Of a DNA stretch of 64,000 nt, positions 24,230 to 34,654 are shown one piece after another (position 1 is the first letter of the stretch; every line of letters starts with the position of its first letter). A program made the translations under genes and the position numbers. The notes under the pieces were generated by a model. It saw nothing but the letters and a program-made list of their open reading frames with translations. It ran no database searches and was not told the DNA's origin. Origin of the DNA: Panopea generosa (lineage: Eukaryota; Mollusca; Bivalvia; Adapedonta; Hiatellidae); NCBI GenBank assembly GCA_029582155.1, contig CM055905.1:6016062-6080061 (forward strand). The letters run 5' to 3'.

Positions 24230-24672
24230 TTGCTATTAAGGCATATATTTTACACATCTTTGCTAATTTTAACGATCTTAGCCATTAGTTTGCAAGTTAT
24301 TTCACTTATAGAATAATTTGTCGCAATAAAACCATTAGAATTATTAAAGTATAATTTGATAATATTAGTCATAAAGAGTAAGAAGATGTCATAAAATACT
24401 GTAAATATAAAGACTAACGTGAAATGTGTAAAATTTGGCGGCCATTTTTGATTTGCTGCCATTTTGAAAGTGAGTCTCGGTGTTAAAATAATCAGTAAAT
24501 CTGGTACTATGTTTGTACTAAGTTTGGTGTTTTTCTCAAAAAAGTCACAATTCTCTAAATACACTGCACAATATGGCCCCACTTACATGTTCCACGTGCA
24601 AAATTAACACGTATAGTCCAAGTCTAATTAACGTTAACAAATAAAATATGATTACGAAAATAAAGTACTTAC

Positions 24673-24705
24673 CAGACCCAATGCTGCAGTAGTCATTGCT
24701 CTCAT
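24673..24705 (-). CDS. Candidate first coding exon (short ATG exon)
   Basis: On the minus strand ATG opens an 11-codon exon (MRAMTTAALGL) that ends in a near-ideal donor GTAAGTAC in phase 0. A TATATAAA box lies about 53 bp upstream, leaving room for a 20-30 nt 5' UTR. The residues resemble the n-region and start of a signal peptide, which would need a following exon to complete. The next confident minus-strand exon is the cysteine-rich one at 8128, also phase 0, but at least one hydrophobic exon would have to lie between. I see no direct proof of transcription, so this is a candidate only. Confidence 0.35.
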
Positions 24706-24757
24706 TGTGGAAGTTTGAAGTGTCCAATACGAGTGGTGAAATGAAGAGTCTGGTAAA

Positions 24758-24765
24758 TTTATATA
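24758..24765 (-). promoter_or_regulatory. TATA box
   Basis: TATATAAA on the minus strand, about 53 bp upstream of the ATG at 24705 and set in locally less AT-rich DNA. The spacing suits a transcription start near 24733. Confidence 0.35.
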
Positions 24766-24809
24766 ATAATGTGGGTGTACAGTACGGTCCAGAAACCTGC
24801 CAGAACAAC

Positions 24810-25515
24810 AGCTGTGGTGGCGAGTAATTGGATTAAAGGATAAACATACGATTAAGTAGAAACATGGCTCTTATCTTCAAACCGTAAAATAGCAGCAATA
24901 AACGTGTTAATATAGCATAAATACCCAGCGGCATATTGTTTATTACATGCGGCATATTAAGCTTGTCACCAATTAGAATGTTCAAGGGGACCATGACGAT
25001 ATTTTAGTCTCACCTGTATGAGAAAAAAAACTGTTTCATGCAAATAATATACTGTACTGAATAAAAAATATTAAACAATACCTAAATATTAACAATGTTT
25101 CAATACAATTGAATATAATTAGATTGCAAATCAATATAAAATTATGTATCTAAATATCTGTCGGTACCTAATGGTATCATTTTTATTTCATTTGTTGTAG
25201 TTTTTTTTTTGTTTTTTTTCATTTTATTTAAAAATATTTATTAGACAAACTAGTTTATTGTTAAAAATATTCTTTTAAAATTAAGCACTTTTGCTGGGAA
25301 ATAAAGGGCCTTATTTTTAAGAAATATCTCTTGAACCAGTGTGTGATGTGAAGAATGCTGCATAATATAATTCTTTACCCCTTATTAACAGAGTCAACAA
25401 GAATAAATATTAATTCGATTTACCTTGTTTGCAAAGTAAGCAAAGAGTACATGTGAACCGCTTTCGTTTTCAATTTTGTTTTTTTACGAGAGCATATGAA
25501 ACGGCCATAACATGT
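24810..25515. other. Unassigned sequence
   Basis: Very AT-rich, with homopolymer runs near 25200. I see no gene, SINE or tandem repeat in it. Confidence 0.4.
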
Positions 25516-25517
25516 AT

Positions 25518-25625
25518 ACGTAAGTAGGTAGGTAGGTAGGTAGGTAGGTAGGTAGGTAGGTAGGTAAGGCAGTCAGTCAGTCAGTCAGTCAGTCAGTCAG
25601 TCAGTCAGTCAGTCAGTCAGTTAGT
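25518..25625. repeat. Compound microsatellite (GTAG)n-(CAGT)n
   Basis: About eleven GTAG repeats are followed, after a short joint, by about thirteen CAGT repeats. The two tracts differ and neither derives from the other by a simple shift. Confidence 0.95.
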
Positions 25626-25734
25626 AAAATATTTATTATAGTGATATATGTACATATAACATGATATGCATATATATAATTTTAAACAACACCCCCGGCC
25701 AAATGGATCTATAAGTCACCTATACAAATAAATA

Positions 25735-25950
25735 ATTATATTATTGAAATTGTAAAATCTGTTCTGAGCTGACAATAACTATGCGTTTTAGAAGTTATTG
25801 TAATATGTAAAGCCAATCGTGGATTTAGAAATTAAAGTTTCCTTTTCAAAGGAACGGCTTGCCGTGTTGACGTAACTATAAGTTCATATCCCTTTCCGGG
25901 ATTCGAACTCACGGCCCTTGCAGAATCAGCGTGTACATATGTTTAATCTG
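25735..25950 (-). mobile_element. Dispersed repeat F with tRNA-like end
   Basis: The blocks TTCTGAGCTGACA, ACTATGCGTTTTAGAAGTTA, AGTTTCCTTTTCAAAGGAAC and GTTGACGTAACTATAAGT are shared with 34010-34165. Here a reverse B-box-like GGGATTCGAACTCACGG follows, so read on the minus strand this is a tRNA-headed SINE. The 34 kb copy lacks the head. Confidence 0.6.
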
Positions 25951-25994
25951 CAATCTCGTTTCTGTGGTATAAAACACACTTAAACAGGGTTGTT

Positions 25995-26250
25995 TTATAT
26001 AAATTCATTTTATTCACATGCTCATATATTTTTCATACAAGTTCAAAGTCACAAAGCTAACATTTTAAACTCGCTAACCAAACAACTACCTCTTGATTGG
26101 TCAATTCATTACTACACTTTTGGTCAGTTTCTTAATTACGAAGTCCATTAAACCTGCCTATATCTTATTACAAAACGACCTGCCAATTATACATCATTAT
26201 AAACCTAAAGCTATAGGTCATATATGTATATGTAAGTGACACGGTTGACC
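25995..26250 (-). repeat. Dispersed repeat D, inverted copy
   Basis: Reverse complement of the sequence at 16985-17350, including GTTCAAAGTCACAAAGCTAA and TTGATTGGTCAATTCATTAC. It lies directly beside dispersed repeat E, which suggests D and E are parts of one larger element here. Confidence 0.6.
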
Positions 26251-26329
26251 TTTGATGTATACAAATAATTTCTCCACTTCTACAACTCTATTCTAAAATA
26301 TTTACACAATTTAAGAATTGTATACATTA

Positions 26330-27480
26330 TAAGAATATCGTCTTTTATTTCGTGGTGTAGTTCATAGTACAACATAATATGAAAGAGCTCATTATGATCC
26401 GTGGTCAAACATTTCATAATATTGTTATACAATACATTACCAGGTGGGTATAATTACTGATTTTAACCATAAAGATTGCGTTGTTACAAATATGTCATAT
26501 TTAATAGTTCAACAAATACTGCACCACTTTGGTATCTGTGTGCTAACATATTTATTTTAAAAGGATTTACTCACCAATTACTACTACACTGATCCGGGGA
26601 GTCTTTATTATATTTTAACAGTGTTTACCTAAATATTTGATTTATCATCGATTTCTATCAAGACCATAGACTCGTTTCCGAGTGTAAACGCTTTGTATAT
26701 TTATGTAAAGAGACATGTTTCTTATATCATATTTCGCAGTCCAATAGTTTAATCATATTTGGGTTGATATACTAACAATAATAACTTATATATAGGTATT
26801 TAGTTCTTGTATAAACGACATTCAAATAAAAAATGATACTCGTCTTCTAGAACTCCTCACGTATTACCTAATCTATCTTGAAATGGTTTGCTCGGTTGCT
26901 TCCATTTGCCGTATTCTACCGCAAGCCTATTTGAAGACGCTTTTAGTCTGGTCATTGCAAATCTAAATTTGTGAATATTTATATTTGCTGAATATGGTTG
27001 TTTTTAAAGGAAAACATTTTCCTACAAAATATTGCTCTCCTTGTGGCATGAACATTCCAAGATTATAAACTTATATGTGAGACTCATCTTAAGTTTTAAT
27101 AAAACTAAAAAACTCATTGACCAAGCCATACGTAGTACAATCGTACGCTAGTGGGATTTTCTCTGACAAAAGAATCACACTTTGTTGTATTTAGATGCTC
27201 TCCAATTCCTATAACATCGAGTTATATATTAATTTTATTTGTTTTATATTTCCTGTTTGAAATCAGTTTCTGATAGCATTAAACTTTTTTGTTGTCAAAA
27301 AGTCAGTTTTACCTAATTCCCAATATACAAAATCGTTTTGAATGCCTATTTCAATGCCTAAAACTGCAAAATTATGTATAGGTTTGTTCAATTTGTCTAG
27401 CTTTAGAGAAATCTTATACATGGTTATTGTAATTCTTAATGCTTACATATTACCTGTATACTACTTGTAATTTTAAATAG
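26330..27480 (-). repeat. Dispersed repeat E, inverted copy
   Basis: Patchy reverse-complement match to 19520-20750 over more than 1 kb (anchors CTTTGGTATCTGTGTG, AAGTCAGTTTTACCTAATTC and TCATTATGATCCGTGG). No long reading frame is left. Just beyond it, at about 27580-27470 on the minus strand, is a 36-codon frame beginning MTEKKHRDN that I cannot assign. Confidence 0.5.
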
Positions 27481-28066
27481 ACAAATCAATTTCATCTATA
27501 GAATTTTTAGACATCTGTTGAGATGACGAAATCATTTGGGCTACAAGAGCTGACAAATTGTCTCGATGCTTTTTTTCCGTCATTAAACCGGTATATGAAA
27601 AGTTAAATCTATCTTATGTGATCAGATTTTATTATATGCAGTTCTCTTATGATGTTATGTGATGCAGTACTTTTATTTTAAAATATTACGAAACTGTGCT
27701 TTTATTTTTATGCGTTACCTTTGTTATGTGATGCTGTGCATTTGTTATATACGCTCTAAAATCCTTGATGACGAGGAAAAGCGAGGTTGAATGCATTCAT
27801 AAATCAGGTATAAGCTGCCCTAGAAGTGTATTTCGCCACTGACTTCCAAACTGCAGTTATCGTCTGTAATATATTTTTAGTGCTGCAATCGTCTTTAATG
27901 TATTTAAAAATCAAGAAAATAATTTATTTAGCTTAGCGGTGAATGCCATAAAACAGTAAGATCTAATTTTGCTCTGGTCGATTGCTGTGCAGTTAAAACT
28001 AGTATTGTCGCAATAAAGAAAATAATGAAGAATAAACAAATATGAATAACAAACAGATTATTTCAG

Positions 28067-28330
28067 TTTCGCTTTCAAAATACTTCGCGGTTATTCGTAA
28101 AGTTCCGTAAACGCTTGCATGATCTAATTTGCATATTTTATACCCAAAGAAATGTTCCGGAAATTGAAGATCAAAACAACTCTTTCGTCAAAATTACACG
28201 CAAAAAAACAACAGAAATGGCATCGGCAAGTATTTTAGTCAATGAAAGTGACCGTCTTCTAAGTGAAAGAGTATATGTAAATGAAAAACAATGTGAAATA
28301 AGTATTGAATGCAGCGCAATTACGCTTTGA
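28067..28330 (+). CDS. Possible terminal coding exon, function unknown
   Basis: An 88-codon open frame follows a plausible acceptor (ACAGATTATTTCAG) and ends in TGA at 28328-28330. The residues are diverse and charged (RNVPEIEDQ, KITRKKTTEM, SERVYVNEKQ) and differ from the low-complexity composition of nearby chance frames, which argues mildly for coding. There is no signal peptide, membrane segment or motif I recognise. It could be the last exon of an otherwise unseen plus-strand gene, or a chance frame; its length alone is not decisive in this DNA. Confidence 0.3.
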   Translation, partial: FRFQNTSRLFVKFRKRLHDLICIFYTQRNVPEIEDQNNSFVKITRKKTTEMASASILVNESDRLLSERVYVNEKQCEISIECSAITL

Positions 28331-28424
28331 TAATGTGTAGCGTGATTCACGAAAATCGATAAAAACCGTTTTCGGTTTATATCCGTAATAAACGGAATAT
28401 TCGATTTTCTTATTCACTGGAGCA

Positions 28425-28660
28425 GTGAAGTGTCACACTGGAGTATCATGCCGCAGACACATAGTATGATACCCAACCCAGTCACATTATACTGACACCG
28501 GGTCAACCAGACCTAGAACTCTCCTCTAAATGCTGAGCGTCAAGCGAGGGAGCTTCTAGTACCATTTTTAAAGTCTTTGGTATGACCCGGCCGGGGATCG
28601 AACCCACGGCCTTTCGCATGCGAGGCGGACGCTCTACCACTAGACCACGCCGCGGTCTAA
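28425..28660 (-). mobile_element. tRNA-headed SINE, family 2
   Basis: The minus strand reads GTGGTCTAGTGGTAGAGCGT, CCGCCTCGCATGCG, then GTGGGTTCGATCCCCGGCC, with both A- and B-box-like blocks. A body with a 'tagaggagagttctaggtct' block and ATCATACTATGTGTCTGCGG follows. It is the best preserved tRNA-like head in the window. The acceptor stem does not close, so it is not a functional tRNA. Relatives lie at 33625 and 48893. Confidence 0.8.
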
Positions 28661-28831
28661 TATTACAGTGAAAACTCGACTTAACATCGCTGTAAGCTTA
28701 GATGAGAGTGAGAGTATATCCAGTATATAAAAGAGGACTATTCAAGAGTCCATTTATTATTGACTATATTTAAATGAGAGAATTTACAGGGATAATATAA
28801 GGTTAAATATTTGACACATGTCCACAAATGT

Positions 28832-29060
28832 TGAACGGAACAGTTAACCAGCCATGTTTATATTTTATTTTCAATGTCTTTATTAAACAATTTTTATTAA
28901 AATTTGTATACGAAATTATCTGACAATAAGTAATAATTTTACATAGCCTTTTTTTCTTAATTAATTCCAAATTTCAAGGCAATTCTTTTGATACTTTTTA
29001 AGAAAAAATATAAAATGACAGGTACATAAAATGTCAGGTGGCTGGTTAGCCGTTCTATTC
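28832..29060. mobile_element. MITE family B, copy 1 (TIR ~23 bp)
   Basis: Ends are TGAACGGAACAGTTAACCAG and the inverted CTGGTTAGCCGTTCTATTCA, with non-coding AT-rich DNA between. The interior (ATTTTACATA, AATTCCAAATTTCAAGG) matches copies at 36373 and, inverted, 56051. It is non-autonomous. Confidence 0.75.
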
Positions 29061-29073
29061 AGTACATTTTCGC

Positions 29074-29191
29074 TATAAAAGTAAATCTATGGTTTATGCA
29101 GATTATTATTACTTTATGGTATTAGTGTTAGGTTCATTAGTAAATTACACACTCACGGGGCATTGCTCACAGATCAAAGTGGGCATATGTG
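29074..29191 (+). promoter_or_regulatory. Candidate TATA box and signal-peptide first exon
   Basis: TATAAAA at 29074-29080 is followed at the proper spacing by an ATG at 29116, which opens MVLVLGSLVNYTLTGHCSQ. The frame reaches a strong donor (GTGGTAAGTACC, GT at 29192) in phase 1. The first residues are hydrophobic and could begin a signal peptide. An earlier in-frame ATG at 29089 is closer to the TATA box than a start site would allow. No downstream plus-strand exon was found, and MITE B ends only 14 bp before the TATA box, so this may be a chance assembly of signals. Confidence 0.25.
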
Positions 29192-30003
29192 GTAAGTACC
29201 GATTACACAGCGTGTATAAACCATTCACAAATTTTTTTTTGCAAGTTAGGTCAAATGTACTCGGCCACTTTTTACTTGGATACGTAGTATAAAAAACATA
29301 TGTATTTAAGAGCATTTATACATGACTTTTTCATGTTTTGTTTTGCTGTAATTGATTGTTTTTGTCATTAATGAAGATTGTTACAAACGCGTTTTAACAT
29401 CAAATGTCAAGGCACTACTATTTTGATACTGCTATACGAGTACATTTAATGTCGAAATTGAACATATAAAAATAAAGCGCTAAGTCGTTTAATGATTTAT
29501 CCATAGAGAAACAATGCATATAGAGATTTTGTGGAATTTCATTGCTTTAATGTTAAAGGTTGAAATTCAAACTTCAAAAATCAGTACCATGAGAGATCAC
29601 CGTTTGCGTTCAATACCGTCTGTAACAAAATAGTTAGATTGTTGTGGCCTAATTTAGAAATTTCAGCTAGTTCTTGTCTATTGGAATTATATAGGCTATA
29701 TTTAGAGCAGGAAGCGTGGGTTTGTTAAAACGTATCGATAGATTTATAGGATTGACGTTTTTTAAAACTTTTAACATATTCGTTCTTTTATTAAAGAATA
29801 AAACATTTTGACGTTTAGTTCGTGAAAATCCATTAAGTATTCAGAAAGTTAGAACAATTAAACGAGTTTTTTATTTGTAAAACTAATTTAAATTTACATT
29901 GAGCCTATTTTGTAAAAGACGCATCGTACGATATATTGAAACTTGTTAATTCATAATTTGCATGAAATTCACTAAGGTATGTGGAGTATTTCACTATATA
30001 TAT
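29192..30003. other. Unassigned sequence
   Basis: AT-rich DNA between the candidate exon and the solo LTR. No exon or repeat is recognised. Confidence 0.4.
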
Positions 30004-30008
30004 CTGAC

Positions 30009-30824
30009 TGTATTATGGAAACTTGGTCCAGACTAGCAGAGCACATCTTTCGGAATCGTTGTGAAGAGAAGGACTCAGCATGATACTGTTCCATTACATA
30101 ACGGCAGATGGCCGTTTTTAGACGTACGTGAGACATGTGTCCGCTACGTTAACGACGTATAGACGTGGCAGGAAGTCAACTGGTGGTAGTACCATTATAA
30201 GGACAGCAACCCACATTATCGTTATATGGACGACTTGACGATCCTGGCGTTGGAGTTGGAGTATAGTCGAAGTATAGTCGAAGTATAGTCGGTACGAAGC
30301 GACGTAAAGCCAGATAACTCAGTAGAGAGTTCTAGGAAAGATAACCCTGTTTATCTAGCCAACGCAAAGAGAGACGATTGACGCTGAATCTACAATAATA
30401 TGGACGTGGTAGTGGTATCTTAAATATAATATTTGTGTATTTTAATAACAGTTATAACATTCATATAATATAAGCAGTTTGTATCGCGATTAAAGTATAC
30501 GGAACGTGTAGGAGAAAGAACTTGTGATTAAAATAGTGTTAATTCCATCTTAGGACATCTGTAAACCAGCTGTATTTTTTTGTTGACGAGCAATAACTTT
30601 AATTTGTATATATTGTATAATTGTATATTCTTAATTTTAATTTTATTTGAGTATACTTGTATTCTACCCTCGTGAGTTGTCGGCCCTTGGTCATTTTGCT
30701 ACACAGTCATCTACGTCTCATACTGCGAGTACGACGTTGCATTCGGTACTACGGATTGGCAATCGTCAATAAGTGTTTGAATAATCTGTTTCTTGTTGTT
30801 GATCTCGTGACCCCCGTTGTACAC
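30009..30824 (+). mobile_element. Solo LTR with 5-bp target duplication
   Basis: This ~816-bp block starts TGTATTATGG and ends CCGTTGTACAC, flanked by CTGAC at 30004-30008 and 30825-30829. It is less AT-rich than its surroundings, has a TATA-like ATTATAAGG near 30195, and contains no internal retroviral gene. TG...CA-type ends with a 5-bp duplication are what recombination between two LTRs leaves behind. The right end is one base past a canonical CA. The family cannot be named from sequence alone. The orientation is taken from the TATA-like box and is uncertain. Confidence 0.5.
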
Positions 30825-30829
30825 CTGAC

Positions 30830-31545
30830 ATCAACGCTGGTCCCATAGATGCTTGATAGTGGTTAGATCATCCGATAATACTGGACAGTGCAGAACTCGA
30901 ACGTTATTCTGTCTATGAAACTCGAGCTGCGTTCAACACCATAAACAGCAAACAAAGTTAATGTCTATGTGTCCAGGAAATTGTGTTAGCAGCCTAGAAG
31001 TTATTATGGACTTATTAACTTATTAAGGCAGAACTTGAACGTAAATCTGTCTCAGAAACTCAAACTCAGATGTTTTTCTGGACGTATTGAAGAGTTGAAT
31101 GTTATCCTTCAATACCGAATAAAGCGTCCAGTACGAGTCAACAAAAGTTCCCAAAAACTTTACATGTCATTGCTTCTTCTATTGAACGTTCGTGAAAAAT
31201 AGCTGTAAAACTTTATATCGTGTTCACTTTTGACAAAAACAGGTAGATCTAAAGGCAGTATTGAAATTTGAGTATATTTCACGGTGCGTTTTATTGAACC
31301 GTCGACAACAGCTGTTTTTGTTCCCAAATGAAAAACAGTGGACGTCGGTCGGACATAAAAAGTGCAATTTTACATTTCATTGACGCCGCGGTCTTGTTTT
31401 GTATAGCGTTGTATAGCGCTGTATAGCGTCTAGGTATCACGAGTTTCACGTGACGTTAACCAAAAGTTTACATAAAATACATGGGCTTATTCAACATTTT
31501 AATTGCGTTTAATCTGTTTTTCAATAACATTATGATGCATTATTG
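30830..31545. other. Unassigned sequence
   Basis: Contains a small GTATAGCG triplicate near 31400 and otherwise nothing I can classify. I looked for C1q coding remnants because a C1q 3' UTR-like segment follows, and saw none. Confidence 0.4.
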
Positions 31546-31780
31546 TCCGTAAGGTTTTACCTGGCATTCATTTATCTCCGTCAATATTTCCTGACGTTTA
31601 AAGACCTTCTCCGTGCAGCTATCCGTGAATGCGATATGATGCCGATTGAATAATGTATCGGTGTCAGTTAATAAACAGTTATATCACTATTTACGTCACG
31701 ACACTTCATCTACGAATATTCATGAGTGGCAGGTAAATCCTAACTCACAAAAACTATATTAAGAATTCTCATAAGATGAT
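31546..31780 (+). repeat. Copy of the C1q-gene 3' UTR segment
   Basis: This stretch aligns over about 230 bp with 59620-59860, the 3' UTR of the C1q gene. Shared blocks are GTAAGRTTTTAC, CCTTCTCCGTGCAGCT, GTGAATGC/ATGAATGC, ATCGGTGT, ATTTACGT and TATTCATGAGTG-CAGGTAAATCCTAAC. It has no open frame. It is either a dispersed element that also sits in the C1q 3' UTR, or the remainder of a lost paralogue. Confidence 0.7.
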
Positions 31781-32283
31781 AAAAAAAATTAAATTAGTCT
31801 TATGAAGATATGTTAGCAATATGTATGTATATGTGTATATTTTGTATGCAATTATATGTATGTATATGTGTGTATGTGTATGAATACAAACACTTTAAAC
31901 GCATGTAGTTTTCTTATGAACAGTCAATACTGACCAGATTATGTTACTTTTCGTGTTCGATGTAACGTTATTTCAGTTAACAAAGGACTGTTCTGATGAA
32001 CCTGGCATAATCAAAATTGAGTTTTTGTATCGTTTCGTAGAATGCATTTTTTTATGTATATATTTTATTTAATGTTTCATATTTTTCTAGTTTTCTACCA
32101 TTTACATTGATATTGCCATGTCTATTTTTGTTTAATATTATGTATTATGTAAAATATAAATCTCTAAACAATGGAAGAAATATATATATATATATATATT
32201 TGTTAAGGTCCATTTTAAGTTCAGAGCTCATATCTAAACAGAATGTGTATACAACATATACTTAACAGAACAGCTTATCCGCC

Positions 32284-32496
32284 ACCCGATAAAGTCACTC
32301 AATGGTCACTTTTGGTTAGGCTAAAAATAAAACGGAAAATGCCGACCTGTGTATCAACGAACTTTAAATAAATAAGATAACTATTAGAACGGAATCAATC
32401 AGCAACTATGAAGGGGCCTTTCTCTTTGTGATTAAATACATTTTCCATCATTTACTGAACGGAAAATTATAGGTGATGCATCTTTTAAAAGCAAAA
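32284..32496 (+). repeat. Dispersed repeat C, copy 1
   Basis: Shares, in order, CACTCAATGG, GGTTA-GCTAAAA, GGAATCAA, CTCTTTGTGATT, TTTCCAYCATTTACTGAAC and TTATAGGTGATG with 50880-51105. It is non-coding and probably a non-autonomous DNA element. Confidence 0.65.
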
Positions 32497-32707
32497 TACA
32501 ATAAATCAGCAAAGTTTTATGAAAAAAACTGTCATCCCAATATAACATGTACGAGTTGTTAAACGAATTTTCCATTCTTTCAAAATATTCTTGGCATAGC
32601 ATGCGTCACCGTAGACGGATTTTGGGATCGACGGCAAGACAAGAACTTTTTACGTTCTGATGAGTAGGTTGTGTAGGACAGTCTTTGACATAAAAAATTA
32701 CAGTTGT

Positions 32708-32870
32708 ACGAGGAGTGATCAGAAAGTTCGTAGACTTTTACCATAACTTTTTTATTTACCTTTTTATATGTAAGTATGCTATTAGACGTTGAAATTCTGC
32801 CACTTCGTTCAACCATTTTGTGACAGTGGTCAAAGATAGATCAAAGCAACAGCATAGTTATCAATATGCC
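32708..32870 (+). mobile_element. Mariner-like element terminus, truncated
   Basis: GTACGAGGAGTGATCAGAAA and then GTTCGTAGACTT resemble the terminal inverted repeat of mariner elements. A subterminal region follows that loses recognisable content by about 32870. No transposase and no second end are visible. The minus-strand open frame over it (32816-32580) is the repeat read backwards. Confidence 0.4.
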
Positions 32871-32874
32871 CCCG

Positions 32875-33620
32875 TTCTAATCTCTTTTCTGTAACTGTAT
32901 ACAATTTTGTTGTATAAAATGTATATAAATTGAGAAATAAAAATATGTTTAAACCAACGACTGTTGTGTTGATATTACAATTATTTTGTGTTGAACTTTA
33001 AATCCATGTCAATACCAGTGTGAAGGTGAAGAATATTATATTGCCATTGGCCTAATTTGAATAAATTTAAAACTAATATGGCCTTCCATTGCACAAAAAC
33101 AATAGACAATTTACCAACATTTGTATATTTTACATCCAAACTTAGAGTGAATACTTACTTTTCATGACTTATAATTGCAGAAAAGAGATATATTAACTTG
33201 TTTTACACCAATAATTATTAACTTTATTAACTTCTCTGGTTTCCTCATTTTTATGTTTTCACTATACTATTCTAATATTTGTATTGGCTATAAACACGCA
33301 AGTGCTGTTTCGTGCCTAATGTAGATATATTGAATGTTTGTTTGTTGCTTGAATAAAGCTGACCATGTGCATCAATACTGATTTTCATCCACGTAATTAT
33401 CGCTTTATATTCTTATACATATTACATATTGAACAGCCCTCGTCTATATTAACATAAAACTGTCACTATTACCACCAATGACAAATCAAAAGAAACCATT
33501 TTTAAATTTATTTTTTTAATTAATGTGAAAAAAGTATCTAGTCATAACCATATATTTTGTTGTTATATGGTGTCAACAATGTTTCAGTCATATCGCGACG
33601 GTGTTTTCTTGTGACAGTAT
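32875..33620. other. Unassigned sequence
   Basis: AT-rich DNA with no feature I recognise. Confidence 0.4.
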
Positions 33621-33624
33621 TCTG

Positions 33625-33845
33625 AGCGCTGTCACACTAGAGTATCATGACGCAGATACATGGTATGATACCCACCTAATCATTTTATACTTAAACCAGG
33701 TCGATCCGACCTAGAATTTACCTTTAAATGCTACTTGAAAAAGCTTCTTCTACCATTTTCAAGTCTTTTGCATGGCCCGGCTGGGGATCAAACCCACGAC
33801 TTTCGCATTTAAAGCTGACACTCCCACAATACCAGCGTTGCGGCA
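33625..33845 (-). mobile_element. tRNA-headed SINE, family 2, diverged
   Basis: Same order as 28425-28660 (ACACTAGAGTATCATGACGC, GGTATGATACCCAC, GGCCCGGCTGGGGATC), but the tRNA-like head has lost its A-box. The small frames on both strands are repeat. Confidence 0.7.
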
Positions 33846-34009
33846 ATACGATAGAAACAGATTCATAAACGTTCCCACTAATATGCAATACCCCACATTT
33901 AATGTATCAGAGCAAACGACAAAAACACAAACCATTACTGAAATACTCAAATATTGAGTAACTTTTAATAAATAACATAGTGACATAATTCACATCAAGA
34001 AAATACAAT

Positions 34010-34165
34010 GTATAATGAAATTGTATAGTCTTTTGTTCTGAGCTGACAGTTACTATGCGTTTTAGAAGTTATTGTAATATGCAAAGCAAATAGTGAATAT
34101 AGTAATAAAAGTTTCCTTTTCAAAGGAACGACTTGCCATGTTGACGTAACTATAAGTGCATATTG
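34010..34165 (+). repeat. Dispersed repeat F, headless copy
   Basis: Matches 25735-25893 closely (GTTCTGAGCTGACAGTTACT, GCGTTTTAGAAGTTATTGTA, TTCCTTTTCAAAGGAACG). It lacks the tRNA-like end. Confidence 0.65.
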
Positions 34166-34429
34166 TGTAAGGTCAACTATACTCCAATAGCCGAAGGAGC
34201 ACTTCAATTATTGGGGAAAAGCAACCTGAGGTGTCCTCTCTCTGAAGGGGGTGGGGTGGTATTTTACCAGCCTTTCAAAGCTTGGTGTTTGTTACTAAAT
34301 ATAAACGTTTTTTCTTTGTAAATTTTGCAAAATGAATATCATACTTGTCACTTTTATAATTAAATAGTATATATCATAATAATCACTGTTTAGTTTTGGT
34401 ATTATAGGGAATCAGTAAATTCTCCCATC

Positions 34430-34440
34430 CCTCCCTCCCT

Positions 34441-34525
<85 letters not shown>

Positions 34526-34527
34526 AA
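34430..34527. repeat. (CCCT)n/(CT)n microsatellite
   Basis: A few CCCT units pass into a long, lightly interrupted CT tract. Confidence 0.95.
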
Positions 34528-34654
34528 AATATATACTATACATTGTTATTTTAACCTTCTCACTATATTCCAGGGTTCACTGCACATATCTCGACTTCAG
34601 AGTTTCCGAATTCTCATAATGGAGTTCAATATTAATATCTGCAAATAATAAAAT

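Noticed and set aside
28595-28660. tRNA gene
   Set aside because: A- and B-box-like blocks are present, but the acceptor stem does not pair and the sequence runs into a SINE body. The same holds at 45648, 48893, 52262, 53612, 59950 and 60407.
30657-30848. 63-codon plus frame
   Set aside because: Lies inside the solo LTR and has no recognised motif.
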